Shown here piece by piece: positions 37,546-46,532 of a stretch of DNA of 64,000 bases. Numbering within the stretch: the first letter of the stretch is position 1; each line of letters starts with the position of its first letter. Origin of the DNA: JBFGCT01 sp963825565. GTDB taxonomy: Bacteria > Actinomycetota > Acidimicrobiia > Acidimicrobiales > Ilumatobacteraceae. The notes beneath the pieces were generated by a model. That model saw nothing but the letters and a program-made list of their open reading frames with translations, was not told the origin of the DNA and did not search any database. The stretch is from NCBI GenBank assembly GCA_963825565.1, contig CAWGTW010000007.1:1-64000 (forward strand), read 5' to 3'. Both the position numbers and the translations under genes were made by a program.

Positions 37546-38268
37546 TCAGAGTCGGCCAGCGGCGATCTGGAGGAACTCGCCGATTTCCTCGATCGAGAAG
37601 TACGGCTCGACGTCTTGACCCGCGCGGATATCCACGACATCCATCACCATCAGGACAGCGCCCTGGCGCAACAGTGCGTAGTGCAAACGCCACTCGGCAC
37701 CGCCACCCCCTTCCTCGACCGTGATGAGCGTGCCCTCGCGGTCATCTCCCACGTCCGGAAGGGCCATCGGCTCGGCCGTTCCCGGTCCTTCCTCGCCCGC
37801 TGGGATGTCCCCAAGGCACGCCTGAATGCCGTCACGAAGGAGTCCGAAGGTGGTTTCGATCTCGTCGAGATCAGCGGAGGTCAAGAATTCCTGAACGAAG
37901 ACCATGTGGCCGGTACCGTCGTCGGGCGGCTGGATCGGATCCTCGACGGCGAGGTCAAGTTGCCTGAACGCCGTCCACCTCAACCCGTCTGCGGCAGCAC
38001 GCGACTCGGGATCGGCCTGCTCGCACAGCTCGAACGTCGGCAACATGTCGCGCTGCTCGTCGGTGATGACGCCCGATGACGGTGCTCCGGAGTCATCCGG
38101 TGGCTCGTTGATCGTCCAATCGCCCGCGAAGTCCTCGGTCGTGACCAGGGATGATGCCAACTCGTCCGCGGTTGGAACCGTCTGCTCGGAGCTCTCGCTT
38201 CCACAAGCCACAGCAACGAACGTCAGGGACACCATGCCGACGACTCGCAACCCGGTGATGCACTTCAT
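37546..38268 (-). CDS. Putative lipoprotein
   Basis: The 240-residue product begins at ATG 38268 behind GAGGAGG. It has a lipoprotein signal (MKCITGLRVVGMVSLTFVAVAC, cleaved before Cys near 22). The mature protein is acidic, starts with a Ser/Glu-rich linker, and contains FAGDWTINEP, FELCEQADPE and IQACLGDIP, with three further cysteines. Size and pattern resemble extracytoplasmic sensor-like lipoproteins of actinobacteria. Function unknown. Confidence 0.8.
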   Translation of the reverse strand: MKCITGLRVVGMVSLTFVAVACGSESSEQTVPTADELASSLVTTEDFAGDWTINEPPDDSGAPSSGVITDEQRDMLPTFELCEQADPESRAAADGLRWTAFRQLDLAVEDPIQPPDDGTGHMVFVQEFLTSADLDEIETTFGLLRDGIQACLGDIPAGEEGPGTAEPMALPDVGDDREGTLITVEEGGGGAEWRLHYALLRQGAVLMVMDVVDIRAGQDVEPYFSIEEIGEFLQIAAGRL

Positions 38269-38507
38269 CGCACACCTCCTCGGGGCCACGTTGTCCACAT
38301 GGACAACCTGCTGCCCATGAATAGTGTGCGCACCGGACACACGACCGTCGGAAGAGTCCAAGTCCCCAGGGAACGGGTGGTCCCGACCGATGGCCGGGTG
38401 CGGACCCGGCATCGCCGTCACCGATCCGGGAACCCGCCGGTCCAGCGATACCCGGTCCACAGCTCGCGGTGTCCGGGGATGTTCGGCGACGGGTCGCGCC
38501 CGGGCGG

Positions 38508-38751
38508 TTTCGCTGACGGTCGGCCTCGCCGGCCGGTACGAGGAGGGCGTTGACGCCGCGTGCTGCGCAATCGGCGCCGAACCGTTGGCGAGTCAGCCCA
38601 TCGCGTTCTGGTACGACTGCACCTCGCGGAGGGCAACCGGTCCGAGGCGGTCCGACAGGTGGAGCGATTCACCGTGCTCCGCCGCGCCGAGCTCGGTGTC
38701 GACCAGTCGCAGTCGTTTCTGGACCTCGTGTCCCGGAAGCCCACACCATGA
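38508..38751 (+). pseudogene. SARP/BTAD regulator, C-terminal fragment with frameshift
   Basis: The piece reads VSLTVGLAGRYEEGVDAACC, AIGAEPL, then after a one-base shift near 38585 RESAHRVLVRLHLAEGNRSE, AVRQVERFTVL and RAELGVDQSQSFLDLV. This is the end of a bacterial transcriptional activator domain of AfsR/SARP proteins. The winged helix and most of the domain are lost. Confidence 0.65.
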
Positions 38752-38842
38752 CCGACGGCCTGGGCCGGTCGGGGATCTCTGACGCTCGGGTCCGGAGCGG
38801 TGTCGGTGGCTGCAGACCGGGGCGAAGTAGCGTCGCCGGGCG

Positions 38843-39706
38843 GTGCTGCAACTGATCGCGACGCTGGCGATGATCGCCGCCCTCCTCGGTGCTGCCGAGC
38901 GAGTCGACCCCGAGGCCGGTGTGCGCGGCAAGCCGGACCCAGCGCAGCGGCGTATCGACCTGACCTGGATGGTGGCGTATGTCGTCTACGCCCCCGTCGT
39001 CGGCTCGGTTGCCGCGGTAGCCATCGAGGCGGCTGCCGCCGCCGCTCCGCTCGGCGCATCACTCAACACCCTTCCGTGGGCCGTCCGACTCGCCGGCGCC
39101 ATCACGGTGGTCGAGCTGGTGGCCTACTCGTTGCACCGTTCGCTGCACGCCGTGCCGCAGTTGTGGCGGTTCCACGCGATGCATCACGCCGCTACCGACC
39201 TGCGCTGGTGGACGGCGTTTCGCGTTCACCCGGCCGAGGCCGTGCTCATGCACGTGACGCCGTACGCGATCGCAGCGCTGGTGGGGTTCGGCACGGACGT
39301 GACGGCCGTCCTCCTCGTCACCGTCACCGTCGTCACGATGTTCGCCCACGCCGACGTGCAGCTTCCCGGCCGCCTGCTCGCGGTGCTGATCGTGACACCG
39401 GGGTATCACCGCAGCCACCACGAGATCGGCCGGGACCGCACGAACTTCGCCCTCGTCCTCCCCCTGCTCGACGTCCTGTTCAGGACGGCTTCGTTCGACC
39501 GCGCGGCGCCACGCCGTTTCGGCTGGACCGCGGCGACCTCTCAGCCCAGAAGCAGCGCGCCGAGCGCGAGCGATGCGACGTTGGCGAGCGAGCTCGACAT
39601 CACCGACACCGTCCCATCGCGCAGCCAGCGCCCGATGATCGCTGCCTCGAGGACGAGCACCCCGATCTCGACGATCCCCAGTGCGGCGGTGGGACCGGTG
39701 AACTGA
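38843..39706 (+). CDS. Sterol desaturase / fatty acid hydroxylase family membrane protein
   Basis: The product has four or more hydrophobic segments and the histidine clusters of the di-iron hydroxylase superfamily: HRSLH near residue 98, HAMHH near 115 and YHRSHHEIGRDRTNF near 190. Such enzymes hydroxylate or desaturate lipids at the membrane. After FDRAAPRRFGW (about residue 228) the sequence turns Ser/Pro-rich and lies antisense to the next gene for 166 nt, so the natural stop may have been lost through an error near 39540. Start GTG 38843. Confidence 0.82.
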   Translation: MLQLIATLAMIAALLGAAERVDPEAGVRGKPDPAQRRIDLTWMVAYVVYAPVVGSVAAVAIEAAAAAAPLGASLNTLPWAVRLAGAITVVELVAYSLHRSLHAVPQLWRFHAMHHAATDLRWWTAFRVHPAEAVLMHVTPYAIAALVGFGTDVTAVLLVTVTVVTMFAHADVQLPGRLLAVLIVTPGYHRSHHEIGRDRTNFALVLPLLDVLFRTASFDRAAPRRFGWTAATSQPRSSAPSASDATLASELDITDTVPSRSQRPMIAASRTSTPISTIPSAAVGPVN

Positions 39707-39897
39707 CGCAAGACCGGGAGCGCCACCAGGAACGCGAGTGGGTACGACACGAGATTGACCAGCACGCCGAGGACGAGCGCCCGCGACCACGACAGCATCG
39801 GCCCACCCGCTGCACGCGCCAGTGGACCGAGCGCGATGACGTAGATCGGCACTTCGATCGCCAGGGTGAGGGCCAAGGCCTGGGCGTACGCGCCCAA
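39541..39897 (-). CDS. Small hydrophobic membrane protein
   Basis: About 118 residues with three or four predicted helices (LALTLAIEVPIYVIALGPLA, ALVLGVLVNLVSYPLAFLVA, AALGIVEIGVLVLEAAIIG, LANVASLALGALLLG). The start is uncertain: TTG at 39897 or an overlapping CTG at 39912. It follows the preceding small membrane-protein gene with no gap. Unknown family. Confidence 0.6.
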   Translation of the reverse strand: MGAYAQALALTLAIEVPIYVIALGPLARAAGGPMLSWSRALVLGVLVNLVSYPLAFLVALPVLRQFTGPTAALGIVEIGVLVLEAAIIGRWLRDGTVSVMSSSLANVASLALGALLLG

Positions 39898-39908
39898 ACG
39901 ACGAGGCC

Positions 39909-40187
39909 TCAGTGATCCGTGTCGGGCGACGACGGCCGGCCGGATCTCCGGCGACGCATGAGGCCGAACGCGATGAGCAGCAGCGCAACGACCGCTACGG
40001 CACCGATCACGATCGGCCACGCAACCCCAGAGGACTCGGTATCGGGGGGGATGTCCGCGATCAGGCTGGTCACAAGCACGATCGCATCCTTGCCTGCCCC
40101 GATGCACTCGGGCAACTCTCGCCGTCGATGGTTCCACGGCCACCGACACCGCGGGGACGTGAACAACGACTGGCTGATCACGGGCAA
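39909..40187 (-). CDS. Small protein with C-terminal transmembrane anchor
   Basis: The open frame gives 92 residues. The recognisable part is the end: LIADIPPDTESSG, a helix VAWPIVIGAVAVVALLLIAF, then a basic tail GLMRRRRSG. This is the pattern of a surface protein anchor (helix then positive charges), so the gene may be the 3' end of a longer secreted protein. The N-terminal third does not look like a natural start. Confidence 0.5.
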   Translation of the reverse strand: MPVISQSLFTSPRCRWPWNHRRRELPECIGAGKDAIVLVTSLIADIPPDTESSGVAWPIVIGAVAVVALLLIAFGLMRRRRSGRPSSPDTDH

Positions 40188-40255
40188 AGTCCGCAGGAAG
40201 TCGTCGCGCAGTCCGAGCGCAGCGGGCGCGAAGGAGCGCGTCGGACGCTACGGGC

Positions 40256-40894
40256 ATGGGAACCGTCTTCCATCCCCTCCTCGCAATCATCGTCGCACTC
40301 GGACCGATCGGTTCGGCCGTTCTGGACGACCGAGCGGCTCCCGTCGAGCAGGTCGCCGCAGAGATTCCGGCACTCGAACCACGACCATCTCGCGTCGAGT
40401 TCGTCGACATGCCCGACGAGTTCGTCGCCTCCGCGATCTGGGCCATCGCCCTCTTCGAGCAGGCCGAACTCGAGCTCCCTCCGCTCCGTTTCGTCGATCA
40501 CCGCGACGACCTCGACGAGTGCGGCGGCTACCACGGCGTCCACCGCGCAACCCTGCAGCGAAGCGAGATCGGGCTCTGCGCCGTCGAGCCCGGTCCACAC
40601 GGCGAGGCGCTCATCCTTCACGAGCTCGCGCACGCGTGGCTCGAGCACTCCCTCTCCGATGCCCGCGAAGCCGACTTCCGGGCGCTGCGCGGCTACGAGT
40701 TCTGGCGCAACCACGACGAAGTAGCGTGGTACGAGAACGGCTGCGAGCAGGCCGCAGAGATCATGGTCTGGGGGCTCATCGACCGGCCGATCGGGATCGT
40801 CACGATCAGCGACCACAGCTGTGAGGACCTCGATGCCGGCTATCGGGCGCTCACCGGCTCCACCCCCCTCCACGGATACCGGGACGAATGCTGA
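40256..40894 (+). CDS. Secreted HExxH zinc-metalloprotease-like protein
   Basis: The 212-residue product has a short hydrophobic start (MGTVFHPLLAIIVALGPIGS) suggesting export. Residues near 118-128 read ALILHELAHAWLEH, a gluzincin-like HExxH zinc site, with an acidic DAREADFRAL and EQAAEIMVWGL downstream; the E in AAEIM is a candidate third ligand. A conserved CEDLDAGYRALTG block ends the protein. Substrate unknown. A degenerate copy follows directly, overlapping by 7 nt. Confidence 0.75.
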   Translation: MGTVFHPLLAIIVALGPIGSAVLDDRAAPVEQVAAEIPALEPRPSRVEFVDMPDEFVASAIWAIALFEQAELELPPLRFVDHRDDLDECGGYHGVHRATLQRSEIGLCAVEPGPHGEALILHELAHAWLEHSLSDAREADFRALRGYEFWRNHDEVAWYENGCEQAAEIMVWGLIDRPIGIVTISDHSCEDLDAGYRALTGSTPLHGYRDEC

Positions 40895-41246
40895 TCACGG
40901 GCCGGCGACACCTCACCTCGACGATCCTCCTCGCGGCATCGCTGCCGATCGGATTCCCGCCTCCAACCAGACAGGTGCTTCACGAGATGGCACACGCCTC
41001 GGCCGTCAACGGACTCGGCGAGGACCGCAAGCTCGCGTCCCAGGAACTCCGGGGACGGACGTATCGGCTCGGTCACGACGAGGTGAGCTGGTGCGACCCC
41101 GGTGGGGAGCAGGCGGCCGAGATCATGGCGTGGGAGTGAGCGACCGCCCGATCGGCCCGCTCGTCATGGGCCAGTCGAGCCGCGACGACCTCGACGCCGG
41201 GTATCACACGCTCACCGGACGAGCGCCACAGCGCGGATCGTGCTGA
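40888..41246 (+). pseudogene. Degenerate tandem copy of the HExxH protein
   Basis: This piece repeats the last two-thirds of the preceding protein: VLHEMAHASAVNGLGEDRKL, GHDEVSWCDPGGEQAAEIMA, then after a frame change near 41137 DRPIGPLVMGQSSRDDLDAG, YHTLTGRAP. Its HEMAH motif survives but the frame is broken and the N-terminal export segment is shortened. It arose by tandem duplication. Confidence 0.7.
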
Positions 41247-41294
41247 GTGCGGCCCCAAGGCGTGGCGCTCGTCCGGGTCGCGTTGTCCGCCGGC

Positions 41295-42680
41295 CTAGGT
41301 GACGATGGTCCCGAGGTTCTGGAACCCGGGCAGTCCGGGCGCGTCGATGAGGCGGGCGACCGCGTCGGACGCCGTCGAACCGGTGAGGACCATCTCCCTG
41401 ACGAGGGCGCCGATCACCACCGGCACCGAGAACGACGTTCCACTCCAGAGCGCCCAGCCGTCGAACGACCGACGAGCGCCGGCGGTTTCCTCGTGCTGGA
41501 AGAAGCTGCTCGTCAGTGCCACACCAGCGGCGCACGCCCGCACCCAGGGACCGAAGTTCGTGAACCCGGCCGGCCCGCACGGACCCAGGGCCCCCACGGA
41601 CACGACGTTGGCCAGGGGGTTCGGAGCCGTCGGGTCACCAAATGCGGCTGGAAAGAACGGTTGGCACGTCGCGTCGTTCCCCACAGACGCGACCACCACC
41701 GCCCCGAAGCGTCCGAGAACCTCGAGTTGCTGGCGGAGCGACGTCCGGTTGTGCTCGGCCATCAGGCCCGAGAACGACATGCCCACGACCATCCGGGCGA
41801 CGCGATTCGTTCCGCTGCCTCCCAGGGTCTGGCGGAAGACCCGTTCGAGGTCGGTCTGGACGGCCGAGAGATCGACGTCACCGTGGTACCTGATCACGCG
41901 CGGAACCGTCATCGACACCCCTGGCACGGCAAGCTCGATGAGCCCGGCGATGAACGTGCCGTGGCCGGCGACGGGATCGAGGTCGCCATCGCTGTCGCTG
42001 TCGGGAACGTCGGTGGCTCCCGACACGTTGGCTGCGGATTCGAGGAGCGGTCCGATCGACGACGAGTCCGCGAGACCGGTGTCGAGAAGCGTCACGATCG
42101 GCCCGTTGGCTCCGAACCCGCACTCACTGCTGGCCGTTCGTGGTTCGAACGCGGGCGACGCCGGGAGCGCAGAGTTGTGCGTCCGCATGTTGGCGTAGGC
42201 GGGATTGGCGGAGGCGGGATTGGCGTACGCGGGATTGGCGTACGCGGGATTGGCGTACACGGGATTGGCGTACGCGGGATTGGCAGCGGCCGGACTTGCC
42301 GACCACGCCGGGTGGGGCATGCAGTCGACGTGACGGCACGCATCGGCAAAGAACACCGTGTTCAGGTGGGCGTCGATCGTGGGGTCGGCCGCGACTCGCC
42401 GGACGAAGGCATCGATCATCCGCGCGTCGGCGCTGTCCACGACGACCCTCCTCCGGTTCGGCGGGAGGTATGCGGTGAACTCCTCGAGGTACGCGTAGTC
42501 GATGTCGTCCTCCCCCGGGTCCTCGATCTCGAGTCCGGCGTCCGCTGCGAGCGCCGCGAGCGCGTCGATCTGCGTGGACGACACGATCAACTCGCCGGGC
42601 CGGTAGGCCTCCCGCGAGAACTGGTCGAAGGCAACGTTCCAGTCCGTGGGCGCGCCGTCATCGGTTGGGCTGTCTGTCAT
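41295..42680 (-). CDS. Subtilisin-like (S8) serine protease with an ANPAY repeat linker, no signal peptide
   Basis: The 461-residue protein has an N-terminal helical domain (residues 1-125), a repeat linker (about 128-162, ANPAY units), then an S8 catalytic domain. Catalytic Asp is in VTLLDTGLA near 198, His in GHGTFIAGLI near 240 and Ser in WSGTSFSVPVV near 425. The oxyanion-type Asn is in VASVGNDATC near 330. No signal peptide or membrane helix is visible, so it is probably cytosolic, which is unusual for subtilases. It begins immediately after the SARP-cyclase-STAND gene on the same strand, so both form one unit. Confidence 0.9.
   Translation of the reverse strand: MTDSPTDDGAPTDWNVAFDQFSREAYRPGELIVSSTQIDALAALAADAGLEIEDPGEDDIDYAYLEEFTAYLPPNRRRVVVDSADARMIDAFVRRVAADPTIDAHLNTVFFADACRHVDCMPHPAWSASPAAANPAYANPVYANPAYANPAYANPASANPAYANMRTHNSALPASPAFEPRTASSECGFGANGPIVTLLDTGLADSSSIGPLLESAANVSGATDVPDSDSDGDLDPVAGHGTFIAGLIELAVPGVSMTVPRVIRYHGDVDLSAVQTDLERVFRQTLGGSGTNRVARMVVGMSFSGLMAEHNRTSLRQQLEVLGRFGAVVVASVGNDATCQPFFPAAFGDPTAPNPLANVVSVGALGPCGPAGFTNFGPWVRACAAGVALTSSFFQHEETAGARRSFDGWALWSGTSFSVPVVIGALVREMVLTGSTASDAVARLIDAPGLPGFQNLGTIVT
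42187..42287 (-). repeat. Six tandem 15-bp units encoding (ANPAY)n inside the subtilase
   Basis: Six near-identical 15-bp units run from 42187 to 42276 plus a partial unit. On the coding strand each gives Ala-Asn-Pro-Ala-Tyr with variants ANPVY and ANPAS. The in-frame 15-bp period means copy number can change by slippage without breaking the protein. Confidence 0.9.
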
Positions 42681-42681
42681 G

Positions 42682-45600
42682 TCATGTCCCTCCTCGCTCG
42701 CAGGGGCACGCGGCGGACGCGGCCCCCAGCACTTGCGACGCCGCGGTCACGGCATCACCCGCCGAATACCTCGATGCGTCCGCTCGCGCCTGCTCGACGC
42801 CCCTCGAGCCGAGGTGACGCTCGGCCTCGTCGAGCAAGCGCGCGCGGGCGTCCTCGTCGAAGTCGTACAGCACGTAGTGCGACCTGCGGAGCATCGCGTC
42901 CGCCGCCGTCTGCAGCCGGACGGCGCCTCGCCAGTCGCCGTCGTTCGCCGCGATCCGCGCCGCGACGATGATGGAGAAGGCGGCCAGCGTCGCATGGCCG
43001 ACCTGCTCGGCGACCTCGAGGCACTGCCGCTGATAGGCCGCGGCCTCGGCGATCCGACCCTGGCGGAGCGCTGTCTCGGCGAGGTTGCCGAGCGTCGAGG
43101 CTCGTGGGACGTCGTACCCGAGGTCGGTCCAGGCGGCGAGCTCGGCCTCGAATCCCGATCGGGCTCCGACCAGGTCGTCGCGCTGCAGCCCGATGATCCC
43201 GAGCAGGTTGTCGATCCGAGCCCGGCCGCTCGGGCTGAGTGGCCAACGCATCGCGGACTCCGCGATGCGGGCTGCCCCGTCGTGATCGCCCGCCCGGAGC
43301 GCGATCTCGCCCGCGGTCCGATCGATCCCCGCGTCGTCCCACTCGGGGCGTCCGACGATGTCGCTGAGTCGACGGGCATCGTCGAGCACCCGCGTCGCGT
43401 CGTCTGCTCCACCGAGCCGCAGCTCGAGGTCAGCCAGGCGGGTCAGCAGTGCGACACGAGTGGGCGTCGGCTCGGGGAGCTCGGACACGAGGCGCCGGAT
43501 CTCGTCGACACCGACGACGAACCTGCCCGTCATGTCGTGATGGCGACCGATGGCGACCGCCAGTCGTTGCTTGATCTCCTGGGTTCCGGGGACATTCGTG
43601 CCGACGAGCGCGCGGATGTTGTCGAGCTCCTGGTCGAGACGGCTGATCCGGCTCCGGTCGAGCGGGATCTCGGGGCCGAACAGGCTGAGGTATCGGTCGG
43701 ACAGCCGGGCGACGACCCCTCCCCATTCCTCCACCGACCGACGGTCCGCGGCGAATCGCCGGATGACGCGCAACAAGTGGTAGCGGGTGGATCCCGCACT
43801 GCTCGAGGGAACGACAAGCGATTGGTCGACCAACGACCAGATGGCCTCGGGCACCGCGTCGGCGTCCAGACCGTCTCCACCAGCCGCAGCAACCGCCGTA
43901 TCGAGGTTGAACGCCCCGGGCAGTGCGCTCAGCCGCCGCAAGACGACCTGCTCACGCCCGTCGAGCAAGCGATAGCTCCACTCCAGCGTCGCCTCGAGCG
44001 TGCGGTGACGCTGGGGCAGGGTGGGATCCTGTCCCCGCAGGGGGCGACCGCGAAGGACGGTTCCGAGTATCTCGTCAGGGGTCTGCACGCCGGCGCGAGC
44101 CGCAGCGAGCTCGATGGCGAGCGGCAAGCTGTCGAGCTCCTCACACAGCGCAAGGATCGAGGCGAACGCAGCCGGATCGGCCGGGACGTCGGCGAGCGTC
44201 GGAGCCCGGTCGACGAACAGCGACACCGCAGGTGGCACCCGATCGACGTTGGGATCTCCCGTCAACGGTCCGAGCGTGAGCTGCCGTTCACCGCGGAGAC
44301 CGAGCGCCGTGCGCGACGTCGCGAGCACGGCGCTGCACATGTTGCCGGACATGACGCCCACGACGCGCGCCGCAAGCTCGGGCAGCAGGTGCTCACAGTT
44401 GTCGAGGATGAGCAGCATCTGCTCCACGCCGACCGCGGCGGCGACTGCGTCCCACGGCTCCGACCTCGCGGGGGTCCGGACGGCGACGGCATCCAGGATC
44501 GCGCCGGGGACCAGGTCGATCGAGTCGATCGCATCGAGGGGCACGAACCAGACACCGCCGGGCATCCGAACCGTGGCACGAAGACCGAACTCGATTGCCA
44601 GCCGGGTCTTCCCGACCCCTCCTGGTCCGAGCACCACGACGATCGTTCCTTCGCTGACGATGCCATCCAGGAGCGCCAACTCCCGTTCCCGACCGATGAA
44701 CGCACCTGGCGGTCGAGCAAGGTTGTGCCCATCCGCCGGCAGCACGCGCAGCTGGCGGTCGACGACCTGCATGCCCGCTCCCCTCACCTCGAACAGCTCG
44801 ATCGGGTCGTCGAAGTCCCGCACCTGGAAGCGACCGTGCGATCGCAAATCGATCGACGCAAGGCTCGGCAACGCCCGAGCGACGTCGTCGGTCACGATGA
44901 TCTGGCCACCATGACCGGCATCGACGACACGGGCGGTCTGGTGAACGGCGTAGGCCACGTAGTCGCCATTCGACGGCGAGGCGAGCCCGAGATGGACACC
45001 GATTCGAACCCGCAGCACCGCGTCCTCCGGCCACGGCTCGGCGGCCATCAGCTGCTGCGCCCTGACGCAGGACTGCACCGCTTGTGCCGGGTCGCCGAAG
45101 GCCACGAGGGCCGAGTCCCCTTCCGTCCTGAACTCGTGACCGTCGTGCTCCCCCCACGCAGTTCTCAGCAGCTCGCGGTGTCGCTGGAGCAGCGGTGGGA
45201 ACCGATCCCCGATCGACCGCCAGAGCCGCGTCGACCCCTGGAGGTCGGTGAGCACGAACGTCACGAGCCCCGACGGCATGGGGTCCTGCCCGCCCTGCTG
45301 GCGAGCGCGCGCCGGGACCGTGCCGACACTGCCGTGACCGTCGGCGGCAACCGACAGGTGAAGCGTCGGATCGTCGACGATGATCCTGTCAGCGAGCTGG
45401 CGGAGCTCGATTCCGGGCTCGAGACCGAGCTCGTGGCCGAGCGCCGTCCGCAGCTGCTGATACGCGTGGAGCGCCTCGGCCTGCCGCCCGGTCCGATGGA
45501 GCACGACCATGAGCTGCCCGGTGAAGCGCTCGCGAAGGGGGTGCGCCCGGATGAGCGTCTCGAGCTCTGCGACCACCTCGCCGGCCAGGCCGCGCCCGAT

Positions 45601-46116
45601 GTCGGCGTCGATGCGGCTCTCGACGGCTTCGAGCCGAAGCTCTTCGAGCCGATGGATCTCGTCCTGCGCAAACGATTCGTACGCGACGTCCTCGTAGGCG
45701 CCGCCACGCCACAACGCCAGCGCCGAGCGGAGCGTCGTCGCGGCGCCGTCGGGGTCATCGGTCACCAGAGCCCGACCATCCGCAAGCAGTTGCTCGAAGC
45801 GAACTGCGTCGATCTGCTGCGGCTCGATGTCGAGGAGATAGCCCGGATGGCGCGTCAGGACCACGGTGCCGTCGGAGCGGGGCGGGCGATCGGGCTCCAA
45901 CACGGAACGCAAACTCGAGATGTGGCCCCACAGTGCGTTGTGGTGGTCCTGACTCGCTTCGTCGCCCCAGAGCTCCTCGATGATCCGGTCGGTCGAGACG
46001 ACCCAGCCGTGGTGGATCAGCAGCAGCGCGAGGAGCGAACGCTGCTTGTACGAGCCGAGAGCGATCGGTCGCCCCTCATCGCTGATCGCGAGTTGACCGA
46101 GCACGTTGAACTCCAT
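42682..46116 (-). CDS. SARP-type winged helix-BTAD-cyclase-STAND ATPase-TPR regulator
   Basis: The 1144-residue product starts at ATG 46116 (MEFNVLGQLAISDEGRPIAL), preceded by GGGAGG. Domains: OmpR-type winged helix 1-95, BTAD 95-245 (AVESRIDADIGRGLAGEVVA), class III cyclase-like domain about 270-420 (VTFVLTDLQGSTRLWRSIGD, EGDSALVAFGDPAQA), STAND/NB-ARC ATPase with Walker A VLGPGGVGKTRLAI near 495 and LLILDNCEHLLPEL near 560, then TPR-like helices to the end. The cyclase carries D in VLTDLQGST; EGDSALVAF takes the place of GDG. SARP proteins activate neighbouring genes; the adjacent target would be the subtilase gene, which follows without a gap. Confidence 0.92.
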   Translation of the reverse strand: MEFNVLGQLAISDEGRPIALGSYKQRSLLALLLIHHGWVVSTDRIIEELWGDEASQDHHNALWGHISSLRSVLEPDRPPRSDGTVVLTRHPGYLLDIEPQQIDAVRFEQLLADGRALVTDDPDGAATTLRSALALWRGGAYEDVAYESFAQDEIHRLEELRLEAVESRIDADIGRGLAGEVVAELETLIRAHPLRERFTGQLMVVLHRTGRQAEALHAYQQLRTALGHELGLEPGIELRQLADRIIVDDPTLHLSVAADGHGSVGTVPARARQQGGQDPMPSGLVTFVLTDLQGSTRLWRSIGDRFPPLLQRHRELLRTAWGEHDGHEFRTEGDSALVAFGDPAQAVQSCVRAQQLMAAEPWPEDAVLRVRIGVHLGLASPSNGDYVAYAVHQTARVVDAGHGGQIIVTDDVARALPSLASIDLRSHGRFQVRDFDDPIELFEVRGAGMQVVDRQLRVLPADGHNLARPPGAFIGRERELALLDGIVSEGTIVVVLGPGGVGKTRLAIEFGLRATVRMPGGVWFVPLDAIDSIDLVPGAILDAVAVRTPARSEPWDAVAAAVGVEQMLLILDNCEHLLPELAARVVGVMSGNMCSAVLATSRTALGLRGERQLTLGPLTGDPNVDRVPPAVSLFVDRAPTLADVPADPAAFASILALCEELDSLPLAIELAAARAGVQTPDEILGTVLRGRPLRGQDPTLPQRHRTLEATLEWSYRLLDGREQVVLRRLSALPGAFNLDTAVAAAGGDGLDADAVPEAIWSLVDQSLVVPSSSAGSTRYHLLRVIRRFAADRRSVEEWGGVVARLSDRYLSLFGPEIPLDRSRISRLDQELDNIRALVGTNVPGTQEIKQRLAVAIGRHHDMTGRFVVGVDEIRRLVSELPEPTPTRVALLTRLADLELRLGGADDATRVLDDARRLSDIVGRPEWDDAGIDRTAGEIALRAGDHDGAARIAESAMRWPLSPSGRARIDNLLGIIGLQRDDLVGARSGFEAELAAWTDLGYDVPRASTLGNLAETALRQGRIAEAAAYQRQCLEVAEQVGHATLAAFSIIVAARIAANDGDWRGAVRLQTAADAMLRRSHYVLYDFDEDARARLLDEAERHLGSRGVEQARADASRYSAGDAVTAASQVLGAASAACPCERGGT

Positions 46117-46532
46117 CGACCACCTCCCTCCCCCGGCCCGCCGGTGGAGCCTTCGGTCGATGACCGCGTTGCACGCCGGCGCCATCCCGGCCCGAGCGCG
46201 GCACCTCAGCCGACTCGAGCGTGCGGTCGACAGCATCGCCAACACGTTCCATCGGAGCTCCAGATCTCAGCAACCGCTCGGTTCGACGTACCCGTCCGAT
46301 CTCACGCCCATTGTCGAAATGCCCGAGCGTCGGCGCCAGGGTCCATCGGCAGGAGCTGGTGTCAACCGGCGGCCGAGCCACCCTGCTCGCGCAGCGACGG
46401 CACAGGGGCAAACACAGCTCGCCAGTCGTTCACCGGGTGCGAGCGTTCGGGTTCGCTACGACCCGTCGGACCCGACCTCGGTCGTCATCGTGTGAACCGG
46501 TCGTTGCCGCCCGCACCGGCTCCCGGACCCGG
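46117..46532. other. No gene; promoter region of the SARP-type regulator
   Basis: About 415 nt between same-strand genes. No clear direct heptamer repeats of SARP type could be picked out by eye. Confidence 0.45.
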
